NCBI GenBank assembly: GCA_949358305.1
Contig: OX442314.1
Span: 21,569,060-21,633,059 of the forward strand
Direction of reading: 5' to 3'
Origin: Strigamia acuminata
Taxonomy: Eukaryota; Arthropoda; Chilopoda; Geophilomorpha; Linotaeniidae
Length of the DNA stretch: 64,000 nt
The notes under the pieces were generated by a model. That model was not told where the DNA came from. It saw nothing but the letters and a program-made list of their open reading frames with translations, and did no database searches. This document shows positions 11,901 through 24,357 of this stretch, in pieces. The translations under genes were made by a program, and so were the position numbers. Numbering within the stretch: the stretch's first letter is position 1; every line of letters begins with the position of its first letter.

Positions 11901-14900
11901 TTTACCTACATGTTTCACTTGTTAACCTCCACGACATCCAACAGAACAGTCTAAACAACTCGCGAATCCACGCCAGAAACTAAACGATGATGGATCTCAT
12001 TTGCCTTCGTGTTATTACACCGTGCAAATTAGGCTTTACATCACGTGTTTGTGCGCGGGTTCAAGGGGCATCTTAATTTGAAATTTGCGCAAATTTCCCA
12101 TCCTTTTCAAAACAACATTTCTCCCCTTTTCTCAATCAAACAAAAAAAGAAATCCGATGCCATCTTTGTTTCCCAAACGACCCAGATTTGATGAAGTGTC
12201 GATGAGCTTTTTTGCCACCTTGTATTTCACGCGTTATTTATTATTATTTTTTTCCTTTCAAATAAACCGGAAACAAGGCGATTTCCGGTTAAAATTAGCG
12301 ATTGAAATGAATTTCTCATTTTGCTCCTTCCAAGCCCCATCAAAACTCCCCTTTTTCTTGGCCATACACACACACCCTATACATGGACTGTGCCCTATTG
12401 CTTCAATTCCCCTGTCTCCTCAACCCCACCCCACATTTTATAAGGCTCAGAGTTTTGCTCTCTCCTCATTGGTCCTTTGCTGATCACCACCACCCCCTAC
12501 AAACACCCTACGGCCATGACAGCAGCAGCTGTGGTCTGCTGAGTTAGTCTAGGTGGAGTACAAAGTCTCATCAGTTTGTGCGCTGTTTCTTTCTTGTCTG
12601 CACTGTTTTTGTGCATTATTACGCGCTTTTTCGCATTGTTTTTGATGGAGGCGAGTAGTTAGTCACACAAGATGGCCACTGTGACATTGTTTCATGATTT
12701 TTATTGGGATTATAAGTCGTATTGCAGTGAAGAGAGTGGCATTTACAAGTAAGTTGGATGTTGTGTGTAATTCCGTGTGTTTTGCGAGTGTTTGCTTTGT
12801 TTTGCGAGTTTAAGGGGTTTTTTTTCCCTTCGTTTAGTGCGGTTTAGTGGTAGTCTTGGTTTGCTCTTAGTGTTTTTTATGTTTGGGTGAGTGGTTTTGT
12901 GCTCATGTTAACGTTTGAGGAGTTTACGGTTGCAGTGAAGCCGAAAGCTGTCAGTTTTATGGGGGACTATGAATGTTTTTGTCCTAGTTTTGGGGGTTTT
13001 GGTGTGCTGGTTGGGTTTGTTTTGTTCGCATTTTTCGTTTAAATTGTAGATGGAAGTAATTTTTTTTTTTTTGGTTTTTTTAGGGGGGTTTATGTGGGGG
13101 ATAAAAATGGCTGATCAAGAGTTGTTACTTGGTATTACATAGGGGGGACTATGTAGCTGTTAATTCTGGGTGTTTTTTTTTTACTACTGTTTTACTACCC
13201 CATTACAAACAACCTTTGGGTAGACATTTTTCTTGATGAAGGTGGAGAAGAAAAAAAAAGTTAATATGACCTCATAACGGGGTCACAGTCAAGGACAAAT
13301 TTCTTCCTCAGGGTTTATACAGTAATTTCACTTTATGATGCTAATCTGGTTTTTAAATGTGTTTTTGTTGTCTTGTCTGAAGGAAAAAAATATATATTTA
13401 GATGTAAAAAACATGGCTACCTGTTTGTTTATATATATATAAAAAAATAATAAGTAAATATTTTTTTTATTACAAACATATGGAACAGTGACTGGAGCTC
13501 ACACATGGCACAAAGAAGGCAAAGGGTTAAATAATGACGTCATAATTGTGAGGGGGAGAAAGCGAGGGGTTTGTATTCACCAAACCCCTATGTTTGCGCC
13601 ATTTTGGGCTTGGTGGGGGAGTGGCAGAAAAAGTAGGCTTATTTTAGGGGGAAAAAATTTTTTTTTTCCAACCTAAATTAGGCCTAATGATGAAAAGTAG
13701 GATTCTGCGCGTGCGCGAAAAAAATGCCGTTTTCTTTGACATCTGCTGCTTCCGTTTATCCTTGAGGAGAAATAATTTGCGACATCTGGAGTTTGGAGAA
13801 GGAGAACGAAGTAGCGGGCAAAAGCACCTGTAATAAAAGGGGGAAAAAACGAAATGCAAGATGGCGGGAATCGACGCTTGTGGATGGAGTAATAATGGTC
13901 GTAGCATCCATCCATGCTTGGTTCCGACCTAACTAATTATTAACTATTTTGATTGTGGTGACTGCGTGTTGTATTGCGTTTAAAAATAGGCGAGGAACGA
14001 GGAAAAAAAGGAATTTGTTGTCTGTGGACTCCGGGAGCAGCGAGAGAGAAAGACACACGCAAAGATGTACGAAATGGTGCATTTTTGTGGGTGGGTGGTT
14101 GAGTTTGGCGACGAATTTTCGGGATCAGAATGGAAAATGGAGTCGGGAAAGAAGGGAGACATGTGGTGAGTTAGTTTAATATGCTGTGTGATGAGTTGAA
14201 TGCACCTGAGAGAGAAATCTAGCGGTAAGAAGGGGGAAGTGGATCCAAGGCCATCAGTGCTGCCGCTTCTATTTTATTTTTTATTTAAATGGTGGCCAGA
14301 CATGGTTTGTTGTACCTGTAGTTCATGGACCCCACGTTTGGGTTGGAGATGTCTTTGGCCTTGTTAAAGGGGAAATGGACAATGGTGGACTTGAAGGGTT
14401 GAAAGGATTTGGTTGAGGCAGGAAGGGGAAAAATTGGGTTTGGTTGCAAGTTGTTGTAGGTTTTGTTAATGAAAAGTTTAGGGTTGGGTCGCGGGAAATG
14501 AGCTAATAGGGAATGTGAATGGACGTGTGAAGTTTGTTTTTTTTTAATATAAAATTTTATATTTATTGAATTTTTTTTAATTTTTTTTTTTTTTTTTTGA
14601 TTTGTGATTGAAATTTTGAAATTTTAATTGAATAATTGCGAATAATTGGTGCGTTTTGTTGAGTAATTGGGTTGTAATGAGCTTGGTTGGGGAAAATAAT
14701 GTTTTTTTTGCATTTTGTCGTTGGTTTTCTTGGATATATCGGCGAATATTTTTGGTTTTTTACCGTACAGAGACAGAAATGTGAATTATTATGATTATAA
14801 TCGTTTCTACCTCTTATCTAAAGACTTATTACCTGCTGATTATGAAGGGGAAAAAAATTATATCAACTTGTCAAAATGGGGATCTTAATGATAGGTTTGG

Positions 14901-17900
14901 TTTGATAGGTTCGAGTGGCTGCCCTCTTATTCTCCGGAAAAGAGCAGTAATTATCCCGGCTTTATTACTCGGAAATTATTGTTTTGGTTACTGCATAAAT
15001 GATGAGAAACATTCTGCTTGACTAAGCAATCGGGATTCAAGCATTGTCTGTCCATCCATTGTTGCACGAGTAGTAGGTGGATGCAAATGTTGGATTTATC
15101 AGTTGCGAGAATGACGAAAAAGTTTGGGCAAAACGTGCATGTTTTACGCGAGGTCTGGGAGAGATTGACAATCCGTTTAAAGCAGTTTGTGTACACACTT
15201 GATCAAATTTGCGATGTAGAGCTGCAGAAACATGTAGAGCATGTAAACTGGGGAAAATGATGGAGTCTGATCGATTTTAAAACGAAGAATAGTATGTGTC
15301 AATAAAGGTGCGGACGGGCCGGAGCATTTGCCAGGGTCTTCGAGGAGGAGAATCGCGTTGTTTGTGCGGATGGAGCGTCAAAACCTGGTGGCGAAATGCG
15401 AGGATTAGACGTGGTTGATGACAGCATAAGTAGGAGCAGGGTTAAAGATTGCAGACAAAGTGGCAAAATGCCATTGAATGCGTGAATCAATTTTTTTTCT
15501 TAACCTTTTATCCCCGATGGAAATGGGGAGTGCTCCGACGCTGATGAAAACGGAAGGGATGACATGCAGGAAGATGCTGATAATGAAAATAAGGGGAAGA
15601 AAGGAAGGAGTGGGGGTTTTGTTTACAGTTTTGACGGGGTTAATAGATCTTTGTTGGTGGGGCTGTCATAATTAGACGAAACGAGAGCGGTTGTTGGAAG
15701 ATTTAGTGATTCACAAACGAGATTTGCGTAGAAATGTGGTGGATTTGCTGGGTAAAGCTGTTTTGTTGGATTTTCTGATCCGTAAATCAGTGTGTGCGAG
15801 GATCTGTTTGAATGTCGGTCGCGTGGAATGAAAAGTAGAAAAGGAAAAAGCAAAAAGCAGGTTTGCCTGGGGTCAAAGTGTCAGTTTGGAGGAAAAAGTC
15901 ATTGATCATTTGATAAAGTGTAAATTTTATTGATTGTTTTGCCAGATGGATGTGAGTCGATTGTAATTTTAGTCGAAAGACCGATGAAGTGTCGAAGTGG
16001 TATGAGTCATCGGTGTTTGAAACGATGAAACAACTTTGGACAGCTTGTTGAACCGGCTCCGGGCTTGCACACTCGAATGTAACAAGAAGTGTTGTCACGT
16101 GAGAACATTAAGAATTAGCAGACCAGAAAAGCTAGTAATGACAAGCATGAGGAAATATTGCTTGACCAGACAGTTATAATTATGGGTCTGCCGGTGGGAT
16201 GCTCGAAGTGGGTTGATGGAGGTTTTGATAACGAGGTTTGAGTGACGAAAAGCGAATCAATGTTGTTACTAGATGTAGAAAATGGTGTTTTGCTTGTAGA
16301 ATTGTGACTAATTGGTTTATTTATTTCTTTCACAGCGGAGTAGCGGCTTTAAGCAGCACAGATTCATCACAGTCAAGTGCGGCGAGCGATTTCACCGAGC
16401 CATGTTCACCACCCAGCCCAGACACGCCTCGTTCTTGCACGCCCCTGCAGCCGGGCCCTTGCTTTCCATGTGCTCACGGGTTCAGTCATTTAAGCACGTC
16501 GACGACGAATGGACAAGAACTGTGTCCCGGCCTGCAGTGCTGCGGCCAAGGCAACGCGTGCTTCACGACGAGCACGGCGACGAAGAGAAACCTGCAAACC
16601 CAAGACGCTTTCTGCAACGACACTCGACTGGTGGTGTCGTCGTCGACGGACGACGTCGGACAGGAGCCGCCTGTGCGACGTTGTCGGACCCAAGAACCGG
16701 TCGTGTCTTCGAGCAGCCAGCTGGACGACGCTAAGGAGTTCCTCAATTTCAACGACGACACTTTGCCCCTCGCGGATTTCCCGTCCGCGGTGAAGAAGGA
16801 AGACGTGGATGTGTCGAAGGATGTCGGATCCAAAGAAGCGAGCAAGCCGACGAGCGCGGACAGCAACTACAAGAAGAAACAGCCGAAAGTGGGCCCGGGC
16901 GCGCCATCTTCGGTCGCAGCAGCGCCTGGTGAGATTGTATGTCAGTGGGATAAGTGTGCGGCTAGGTTAAAGAATGGAGCGGAAGTTGTTGAACATCTTC
17001 AGAGCGTGCATGTGGCCTCGCAAGTGGAGAGCGAGTCTTTCGTGTGTTTGTGGTCGAGTTGTAAAGTGTACAAAAAATCTTCGTGTTCCTTCAGTTGGCT
17101 CGAGAGACATGTGGTGTCGCACGCAGGCAACAAACCATTCCAATGTATCGTGGACGGTTGCGGTCATAGGTTCACTACGCAAGGCGGTTTGGAGAGGCAT
17201 GTAAACGGACATTTCAGCCAGCCGACGAGCAATGGGAGCAACGGGAGCGGCGTCAGTGGCAGCAACGGCACGGCGCTGGCGAGCGGAAGTGCAGCTAGCA
17301 GTACGACTTCGACGGCGAGGCGGAAGGATGACACGCCCACGAAAATGTTGAAAAAGAAAAAGATGATGAGATATTGGAGGCGCTCTTGTGCTGGTAAGCA
17401 TTGGTTTGCTCCTCAAACTAAAGGAGATTTTAAACATTAGGTGCATTCAACGATTTTCTGTTTCTCTGGTAAATGGTGATTACAAATTCCATCAGCACAA
17501 TTATGCCTTTATTCATGTTTTATGACCTTTTTTGTTTTTGTAGTTTTTGGTGATGGTTTTTGTCTGTTTTTGGTGTCCAAAAACGACAAACAGAAACTTT
17601 GAATGCGCTTATTGTCAGTTAGTTTTTTTGATTGATCGGAAAAATGGGACACCAAGTTTAGACGAGACGACAACATATTAAAACAGTCTTTGAACAACTT
17701 TTGGCTGTCTAAAATATGCATTTAGACTGGTTTGAATCAGATAAACAAGATTAAATGACTTTTTGAATGCAGCTATAGGGTGCATTCAATTTGTAAAAGG
17801 AGAAGTCACTTCCCCTCCTTTTTTTTTTTTTTTTTTTTTACACAAGTCACTTGTGAATGAATGCATTAATTTGACAACCAAATGTGCTGATGTGCATTGG

Positions 17901-20900
17901 CAATTTTAGATAATTTCTAAAATGGCTGTCAATCTAACTTTAAAAACGAATGCAATGCATAAGTGACTTTTATGAGGAAGATAAGGAGGTCAATTGATGC
18001 CTTATGTATAAGTGTCTTCAGAAGCGTGACTCTCATAAGTCGTATCAAAATATTCATCACTTTCACCCTCTATATCTAGAAGTCATTTAAGGAGAATAAA
18101 GGTGGAAACACAAGGAAAGCGGGTAAAATTTTAAAAGTTGAAAGAGGGGGTCATCAAACGCAAGCTTCAAGCTGGTAAAATCAAACTAAGTTTGATCGGA
18201 GTGTGCGAGTGCAAGCACAGTTAAAAGCAATGTTTTAAAACCAAAAATGCACTCGTTGTGTTTGCTAAAGTGGGCGCTTCGTCTTCACTCGCAAGCTTTT
18301 GAAGTTTACCCGCTTTCTCGTGTTTCCATCTTAAGTCATTTATCCCTCCAGAATTGGACGCATCTAGTGTCTCGATGTTTTAAGACAAATCTATAAGCGA
18401 GAATAAAGACGCATCTTGGTTGGGGCCTCTTTTAAGAGTGATGATATGAAATGCCTGTGGATAAAAAGCGCGTATTGTAATTGTCATTTAATATAAAAAC
18501 ATCAAAGTGATACGCATTTGAAACTGAAGTGTAATTTAACGAATTCGCTGTTGAAGGCGCGGGGTTTACGGCAACTATTGACATTTCCTTCGGTTTTAAT
18601 TGAGTTTGAATCTGAGTCCACATGCAGCTGCTTAACTAGCTTGGACGTGGGATTGTATCTTATTGCTTCCGACTGCAGGGTTAGTTATTCATGGTGGGCC
18701 CTGCTGCATCTATTGACTTACCTTACAAATGGCTGCATTTAAATGTATTAATTAATGAAACCTGATTTCTCTGATTCAATTTCCGATTGAAAATGTTTGT
18801 TGAAAGAAAAAGTTGTTTGCGCGCAGCCCTTTTGTCAGAAAGTTGCACGCATCAAGTCAATTGCAAAATGAAATTGAATCGTGTTATTACATTATTAATT
18901 ATGGTGTAATTAGTTTTTTTTTGTTTCTTGGGTTTCAAGTTGATGTGTTGTCTGCGATTTATTACAGACGACGGAACGGAGCTGATCAAATTTGACATAA
19001 TGCGACATTTTCTATTCGCTTTTGTGCGTTTGGAATTGAAATAATGCAAAATTTGGTCGGTCCGCGATTGTTTAGTCATCAGTTTTTGGATTTAATTAAC
19101 TCGGTCCATTGTGACGGCAGGCATCAATTTAATTTCTTTACACAAGTCTTGAATTTATGGCAAGTTAAATACATTTTATGAGGAATACGTGTAAATTTTA
19201 TCACTTTCATAAATCGGTTTTAATAGTCCGACAGGAGGGGAGGAAAAAAAAAACTGGTTTTCAAGTAAAAACAATTTCGGCACAAGTTTCGAGTTTTACA
19301 CTTGAAAATAAGAAGAAGAAAAAACAGCACAAAAAAATCAAGAAATAATTTATTGGATTAGTTTATCTATCTCTTTAATCCTAATAATTAATAATCCAAA
19401 TGAAATGAAATATGTCATTAAAAAAATTAAAAATTTCAAAATGACAAAAAAAAATGAAAAATTTATGGTAAAATATACAAAAAAAAAAAATGAAAACTCT
19501 GGCTAATAACACCAGAAATGCATTTTTATTTGGAAATGACCTTAATGATGACTCGATAACCAATAATTGGAAAATGTCGGATCAGTAATTACTGATTATA
19601 CTTGAAACGTTGCTGTATACCATCATCCCTTTATGAAAGGACTGGGCAAAAAAATTACAGTGTAATTTTCATTAAAAATATTCAATGAAGCTGCTGGGGG
19701 ATTGAGGCCTTGCATCGAATTATAGCCCCTGGGCCTTAATCATAGCACAGTGGGTTGAGTTGCCTGGCAACCGGGGTTGCGTAACAATGCGATTGTAAGG
19801 CATCAATTAGGGTTTGGTCATGAGGCAACGCATGCTAATGGTGTCTTAATATGAAAAGAAGGGTGACGGGGATTTGTATATGACTCATCCTGTCCACATC
19901 ATATCTGGCAGTGGGGATTAAAAAAAGGGGACTGTGTCCTGACATTGGCACTGTTGTTACAGCTGACACTTTGTGGAAATAAAATTTGATGTTGATGTTT
20001 CTTTTTTTTTTATTGTAGTGAAAACGGAAGATTTTTTCGATTCCGGCATAATGGAAAGCGTCCAGCAACATTTGGTGTCATTGAATAAGCAAACACGAAT
20101 GGATACCACAGGCGATGGATCTACAATTACATTCCATAGCACGGTATGCAATTTATTTTCAGTTTTTTTTTTTAATTAGGCGCATTCAATTACTTTTTGT
20201 CTAAATTTGTGTTTTTGTTTGTTTCTAGATTCGTGCAAAGCGTATCGAAGGTTCGGGTAAAGTACGTGTTCTTTTACATTGGTATCCTGAAAATATGTAA
20301 GTATTATTGTGTAGGTTTTAGTCAAGCAAGGGAATGATGATGTTTTATTTGATGTAAATGTGCACAATCTAAGAAAATGGTTGTAAAACATAATGTTTTA
20401 ATTGGAGAGAAAAGTAGCATCCACCAAAACTTGTTTTTGGGTGGAATTTTGTTTTGTTTCTGAGTAAACCGATGTAAGTTTAGATTAAAAAATTGTGCAC
20501 TCGTTTGGTAAGTATTCGTCGGATAAGATAGGGAATACGAGATCAATTATATAGAAACTTGTTTCTGAAATTTTGAAACAACAGGATCTTCGTGTAATCA
20601 GATAAAGTCTTAAGAAAAACAAGTTTGCAGAGATATTTTTCTCGTTGTTAGTAGTAGTCTGAAGAAGGGCATGCGAACTGGAAATAAATAATTTTTCTAA
20701 TGACAAGAATCATATTAATTATGAAACTAAGCCCACCAGACATGAATTTTTTTTTATTTTTTTTTAATTTGAGTTGGAGTTGGTGCATTTCTAGGTCATT
20801 AATGTTTAATTCCTTTTTTTTAGGATTCCTGACAAGTGGGTTTTGGAATCACAAGTGGAAGAGCAAGCAAAGCGGACTGTACCAATATGGTCTCTACCAT

Positions 20901-20971
20901 CCAACGATTGGGTTAATCTGAATGGTTATCGGACCGAACAACGGCGTGTTAGGAAAAATTGCAGGAAGTAA
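8980..20971 (+). CDS. AEBP2: AEBP2 / jing-type zinc-finger cofactor of PRC2
   Basis: Nuclear C2H2 zinc-finger protein that joins Polycomb repressive complex 2 and stimulates H3K27 methylation. Exons: 8980-9287, 16336-17393, 20019-20143, 20229-20296, 20824-20971; 568 aa from this start, or 585 from the in-frame ATG at 8929. Exon 2 encodes a Ser/Pro-rich region and three C2H2 fingers: CQWDKC...H-x4-H, CLWSSC...SWLERHVVSH and CIVDGC...GGLERHVNGH, starting near residue 305. A basic stretch (KKKKMMRYWRR) follows. Exons 3-5 encode the AEBP2 C-terminus: VKTEDFFDSGIMESVQ, then IRAKRIEGSGKVRVLLHWYP, then IPDKWV. Exon 1 has no recognised domain and is joined only by phase (both sides phase 2). An alternative first exon lies at 12672. 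Confidence 0.85.
9288..12539. other. AEBP2 first intron, 5' part
   Basis: Non-coding, T-rich and A-rich simple sequence (for example runs of GATTTTTT near 9690-9730 and AAAATTAAA near 10080). It contains the MITE-like satellite at 11299-11711. The plus-strand open frame at 10265-10495 has no family resemblance and no usable splice context. Confidence 0.6.
11299..11711. repeat. 31-bp tandem satellite enclosed by short inverted ends
   Basis: Nine to ten copies of a 31-bp unit (core CTAAATTGATCAAAACGAC) fill 11371-11655. They are bracketed by GTAATTACCGTAAATG on the left and CATTTACGGGAGTAATTAC on the right, which are imperfect inverted copies of each other. This looks like a non-autonomous DNA transposon whose interior expanded as a satellite. 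No target duplication could be fixed. Confidence 0.65.
12540..12671 (+). promoter_or_regulatory. Putative second AEBP2 promoter and 5' UTR
   Basis: Sequence directly upstream of the alternative first exon. An inverted CCAAT box (ATTGG) near 12467 and a CAGCTG E-box near 12525 lie just before it. Promoter function is an inference from the following phase-matched exon. Confidence 0.35.
12672..12748 (+). CDS. AEBP2: Alternative first coding exon of AEBP2
   Basis: ATG in good context (aagATGG) opens a 25-codon frame reading MATVTLFHDFYWDYKSYCSE and ends at a consensus donor AA|GTAAGT, in phase 2. The AEBP2 exon at 16336 begins in the matching phase, so splicing would produce a 491-residue protein lacking the 5'-most exon but keeping every zinc finger. 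Short and long AEBP2 isoforms from separate promoters are known in other animals. The call rests on start context, donor quality and phase. Confidence 0.55.
12749..16335. other. AEBP2 intron before the zinc-finger exon
   Basis: Non-coding, with long T runs and several short open frames on both strands, none with recognisable content. It holds an NRF1-like site at 13706-13717. A tiny open stretch after the ATG near 13862 (MAGIDACGWSNNG) has only a weak donor and is not called. Confidence 0.6.
13706..13717. promoter_or_regulatory. NRF1-type GC-rich palindromic site
   Basis: TGCGCGTGCGCG matches the YGCGCAYGCGCR consensus on the minus strand and stands out in AT-rich surroundings. It lies about 1 kb downstream of the alternative AEBP2 exon. 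Motif match only. Confidence 0.3.
17440..17610. mobile_element. Candidate MITE with GCATTCAA ends
   Basis: The left end GGTGCATTCAACGATTTTCT and the right end ...AAACTTTGAATGCGCTT are imperfect inverted copies over about 25 bp. The same GCATTCAA end recurs at 17781, 17862 (inverted) and 20182, suggesting a family of small elements in these AEBP2 introns. No coding capacity. Confidence 0.4.
17780..17866. mobile_element. Second small GCATTCAA inverted-repeat element
   Basis: TGCATTCAATTTGTAAAAGG...AAGTCACTT on the left faces AAGTCACTTGTGAATGAATGCA on the right, separated by a long T run. It could fold into a hairpin; origin uncertain. Confidence 0.35.
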
Positions 20972-23900
20972 AAGGAATAGAAAGTTTAAGCTCGCTCAAT
21001 TTGGTCAAAACGTTTGAGCCAACGAAGATGTTTGTGCCTTGAAGATATAATATTCAGAAGAAGAAGAAAATTTAAAAATAGAAAAAAAAAGATAAGGAAT
21101 CAAAGGGGAAAAAATTAATACCACAAACGCCAAAGAACATTGCATTTAAACAAACAAGAAACGACCAATTTGGTTGGTTTTTTCCTCAAGAAATCATCCC
21201 TCATCATTGAAGAACTCATTCTTTATTTGTGACTGAAAATGAGTAATCTGTGATTATAATTTTAATTTTTTTTTTGTTTTTAGTTTATTTAAATTATGCT
21301 TACAATTTTTTTTTTTTATTATTATTAATATTATTTTTTTTATTAATATTATTAATTTGAAATGTGGTTTTAATTTACTTATCATCACTTATTTTTGTTA
21401 TTATGGTTTATTTGTCCTTCCTCCTAATCACATGTATTTGATATTTGCGTATGTGACTGGATGTTAATGGAGGAAAATGTTAACAGCCAGCTATTTTGTC
21501 ACGTCACTGCCCATCAGTTAAGAAAAAGAAGAAGAAGAAAATGATGGTGTGGTCTATCGATATTGATTGATCACCGTCAATGTTTTTTCTCTTATCAATT
21601 TTCTTTTGTATCAAAATATCGTGAATGGATAGCTATATTAATTAATACGAGTGTTTGTTTTGAAGATAATCGAGAAAGTCGAGATGAAGTTAAACCGAAC
21701 GTTTCATCGTTTTTCAACACTGCCAATAAACAGTCAACACAACAGAGTCAAAAAATAGGAATAAGATGATGGCGTCATTTAGTGTGCACGAGATGCAGTT
21801 GGTACGAATCGAAAGGGAGCCAATCGAATAAGACTTGCGGAGTGTTCCGATTGGTTCTGTTCTGACTGACCAACAATGCAAGAGTGGTGTTAGTGAGGCT
21901 CAAGAGAAAAAGAAATGTATGATGTACATTAATGCATTTGTGGCGTCATAACGATGAATTGCTGCTTCCCCTTAGCCCGTTTAATCCTTAGCCCTGCAGA
22001 ACAAGTGATTATTGAATGTGTTTTGTCTGTATTTTTGATGGATTTTTTGGCTCTTTCAACTACTTTCTCTCCAGCTTGTTTCTATGCAACAGTTGTCATG
22101 GTAACTCTTCCTAAATTGTGCACTGTGCCATAATTTCTGCAAGTTTTTATTGTTTTTGCTTATCCTTAGTAATTTATCATTTCACACCGTGATTATTGTG
22201 TTCAGAAGGTGATTTTTCAGAGAATTGTTGTGGGTTTTCAATTATTTTTGTTTTAAAATTTATTTATTTTTTTTTAAAATTTTTGTTTTTGTAATTTGTG
22301 AAACATCAAAATTTCTTGATTTTTTTTTTTGGTTTTGTTTATTCAAAAAACGTGAATGAATAACAAATGAAATTATGTATAAATATATACCATAAATTTA
22401 ATAACGGAATTATTATTACGTTAAATCAATATCGGAGTCTGAAGATTCAAAGATTTGGAATTAATAACGTTGAGTGACGTTTTGTAATCTAAGAAAGAGG
22501 TTTCTTTTATCATGTGGTGAATGTAGACTACCCAAACAAAAATTTTCATAATAAACCAAAATGCTAAACCTGACAGTTTTAGTTATATAATAACATGTGA
22601 ATACGTATAACCCACAGCGCTCTCAAATCACCTTGAATTTTAACACTGCCACTGAATGTCCATGAGATAATGGAGGATAGTTTTATTGCATATATAAGAA
22701 TTCTTTTGGCAATTAGTTTCAATACAGAAAAAGGGTTTTTAATTTTTTTTTGTGAAATTTAAAACCTGTTTTGAGGCTAGTTGATTAATGGTACTGGTAC
22801 AAGCCTTTACACAGGTGCTATAATATTTTAAATCGACGTTTAGAAATTTTTTTTTCTTTTGAAATTGAATGTAAACATATTGAGGCTACGAAAACTGAAA
22901 TGGCGCCTGCCTAGTTTTTAAGTTTGGGAAGTTGTGGCTGATCAATGAATTTTTCTTTCATTAATTTTTTTTATTTTCTTTTTTTTTGGAAGTAAATGTA
23001 AAAAAATAAAAATCCAACTTTGGTATAAATATTTATAAATATAGATTCACTAGTCAGGGCACAATTAGGTTAAGTTTGTAATCAGTTTTTTGTTTTGTTT
23101 ATTATTATTATTATTATTATTTTTAAATATAAGCGTTTTGTGTTTGATGTATTGTATGCTTCAATTGGCCTTATGACGTCACCTTTTTGGAAATTATTAT
23201 GCTAGGATTATTTGAGGAAAGCTCAAGAAAAATTAAAAATTAAAAAAAATATATATAAAATAAATGAATAAATAAGAAAATAAGTTCCTGGAAGTTAGAA
23301 TTTTTTTTCACTTTGTGGTTTATTGGTTATTGTAAATAATTTTCTCCTTTTTGTTAATAATTGTAGCACATCTTAGGCCTAATTTAATTGTATTTCTTAA
23401 TTTTTTTTTCAACCAGAATCTTAAAAAAACGAAAAATAGCAATAGTGCCTTCGTGTGAAAAAAAATTATACAGAAACATGCCATAAGACTTTAAAAAATA
23501 CGATTTATAGTGAAATTTCAATATAATTATAAGGTTTGGCACCGGATTAATTTGTTTTGCCTTTTAAATCTCGACATATCTACTCGTCTTTCTATTCACC
23601 ACTTTTATCATGGCGTCCGAATTGTAATGGAGGAGGACGTTTTGTGAATGGCTGAATTTTTAGACATTGGATTTTTGAAGTTTTTGAACGAGCTTATCAC
23701 CACTACTGTATAATAAATATAAGTTAGGATTATTTGCCTAACAAAATCTTCCTTTTTACATGTCAGCATTTCAAAGTGAATCTGAATGATTTCTAAAAGG
23801 CGTAAAGGCAAAATGGCGCATATGAGTTTATTGTACCGGTATTTAATTTAGCAAAGCCGATAATGAACCCAAAACATTAAAATACAGTACACTTGGTTCC

Positions 23901-24351
23901 CTCCAAAGACGAGAGACTTGTTAATTTTTCTTGGGTTGTAAATCTTTCGTCTCGATCGTGATTTAATTTTTAATTTTAGGCCTAATTGTTTTGTTTCTCC
24001 CTGTTTGTGTGTGGTGACTATTTATTCTTATTGTAGCATTTTTTGATGAAAGAAGCAACAATTCATGTTTTTTGTCTTTGTAATTTGAGCGATTTAGATA
24101 TATTTGTAGCAATTGATGATAAAAAAAAAGGTAGTAGTTTTAATTTTTTTTAAATCAAAGAGCCCAAAAACTTAAATAAAAATGTTGATCATTACACAGA
24201 ACTAATCGTATTTTTCTTTCTATTTAACAAAAAAATAAGAAAACCTTGAAAATTAAAATTAATCTTTCACGTTTTCATTATCAGATGATATCGAATGACC
24301 TCGATAATAATCCATAAATATTAATTGTTAAATTTTACGTTTCGCGTTAAT
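20972..24351. other. AEBP2 3' flank / possible long 3' UTR
   Basis: About 3.4 kb of AT-rich sequence with no recognisable exon on either strand. It may partly be a long 3' UTR. Several ATTATT and poly-T tracts are present. Confidence 0.5.
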
Positions 24352-24357
24352 TTTATT
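24352..24357 (-). terminator. Polyadenylation signal of the METTL25-like gene
   Basis: AATAAA on the minus strand overlaps the last base of the TGA stop codon. Confidence 0.5.

Larger units (their letters stand above)
17394..20018. other. AEBP2 intron 2
   Basis: No coding exon seen. It contains two small inverted-repeat elements with GCATTCAA ends, listed separately, and otherwise AT-rich simple sequence. Confidence 0.55.

Noticed and set aside
15018-15260. 80-codon plus-strand frame in the AEBP2 intron
   Set aside because: No family resemblance; lies inside a well-supported intron.
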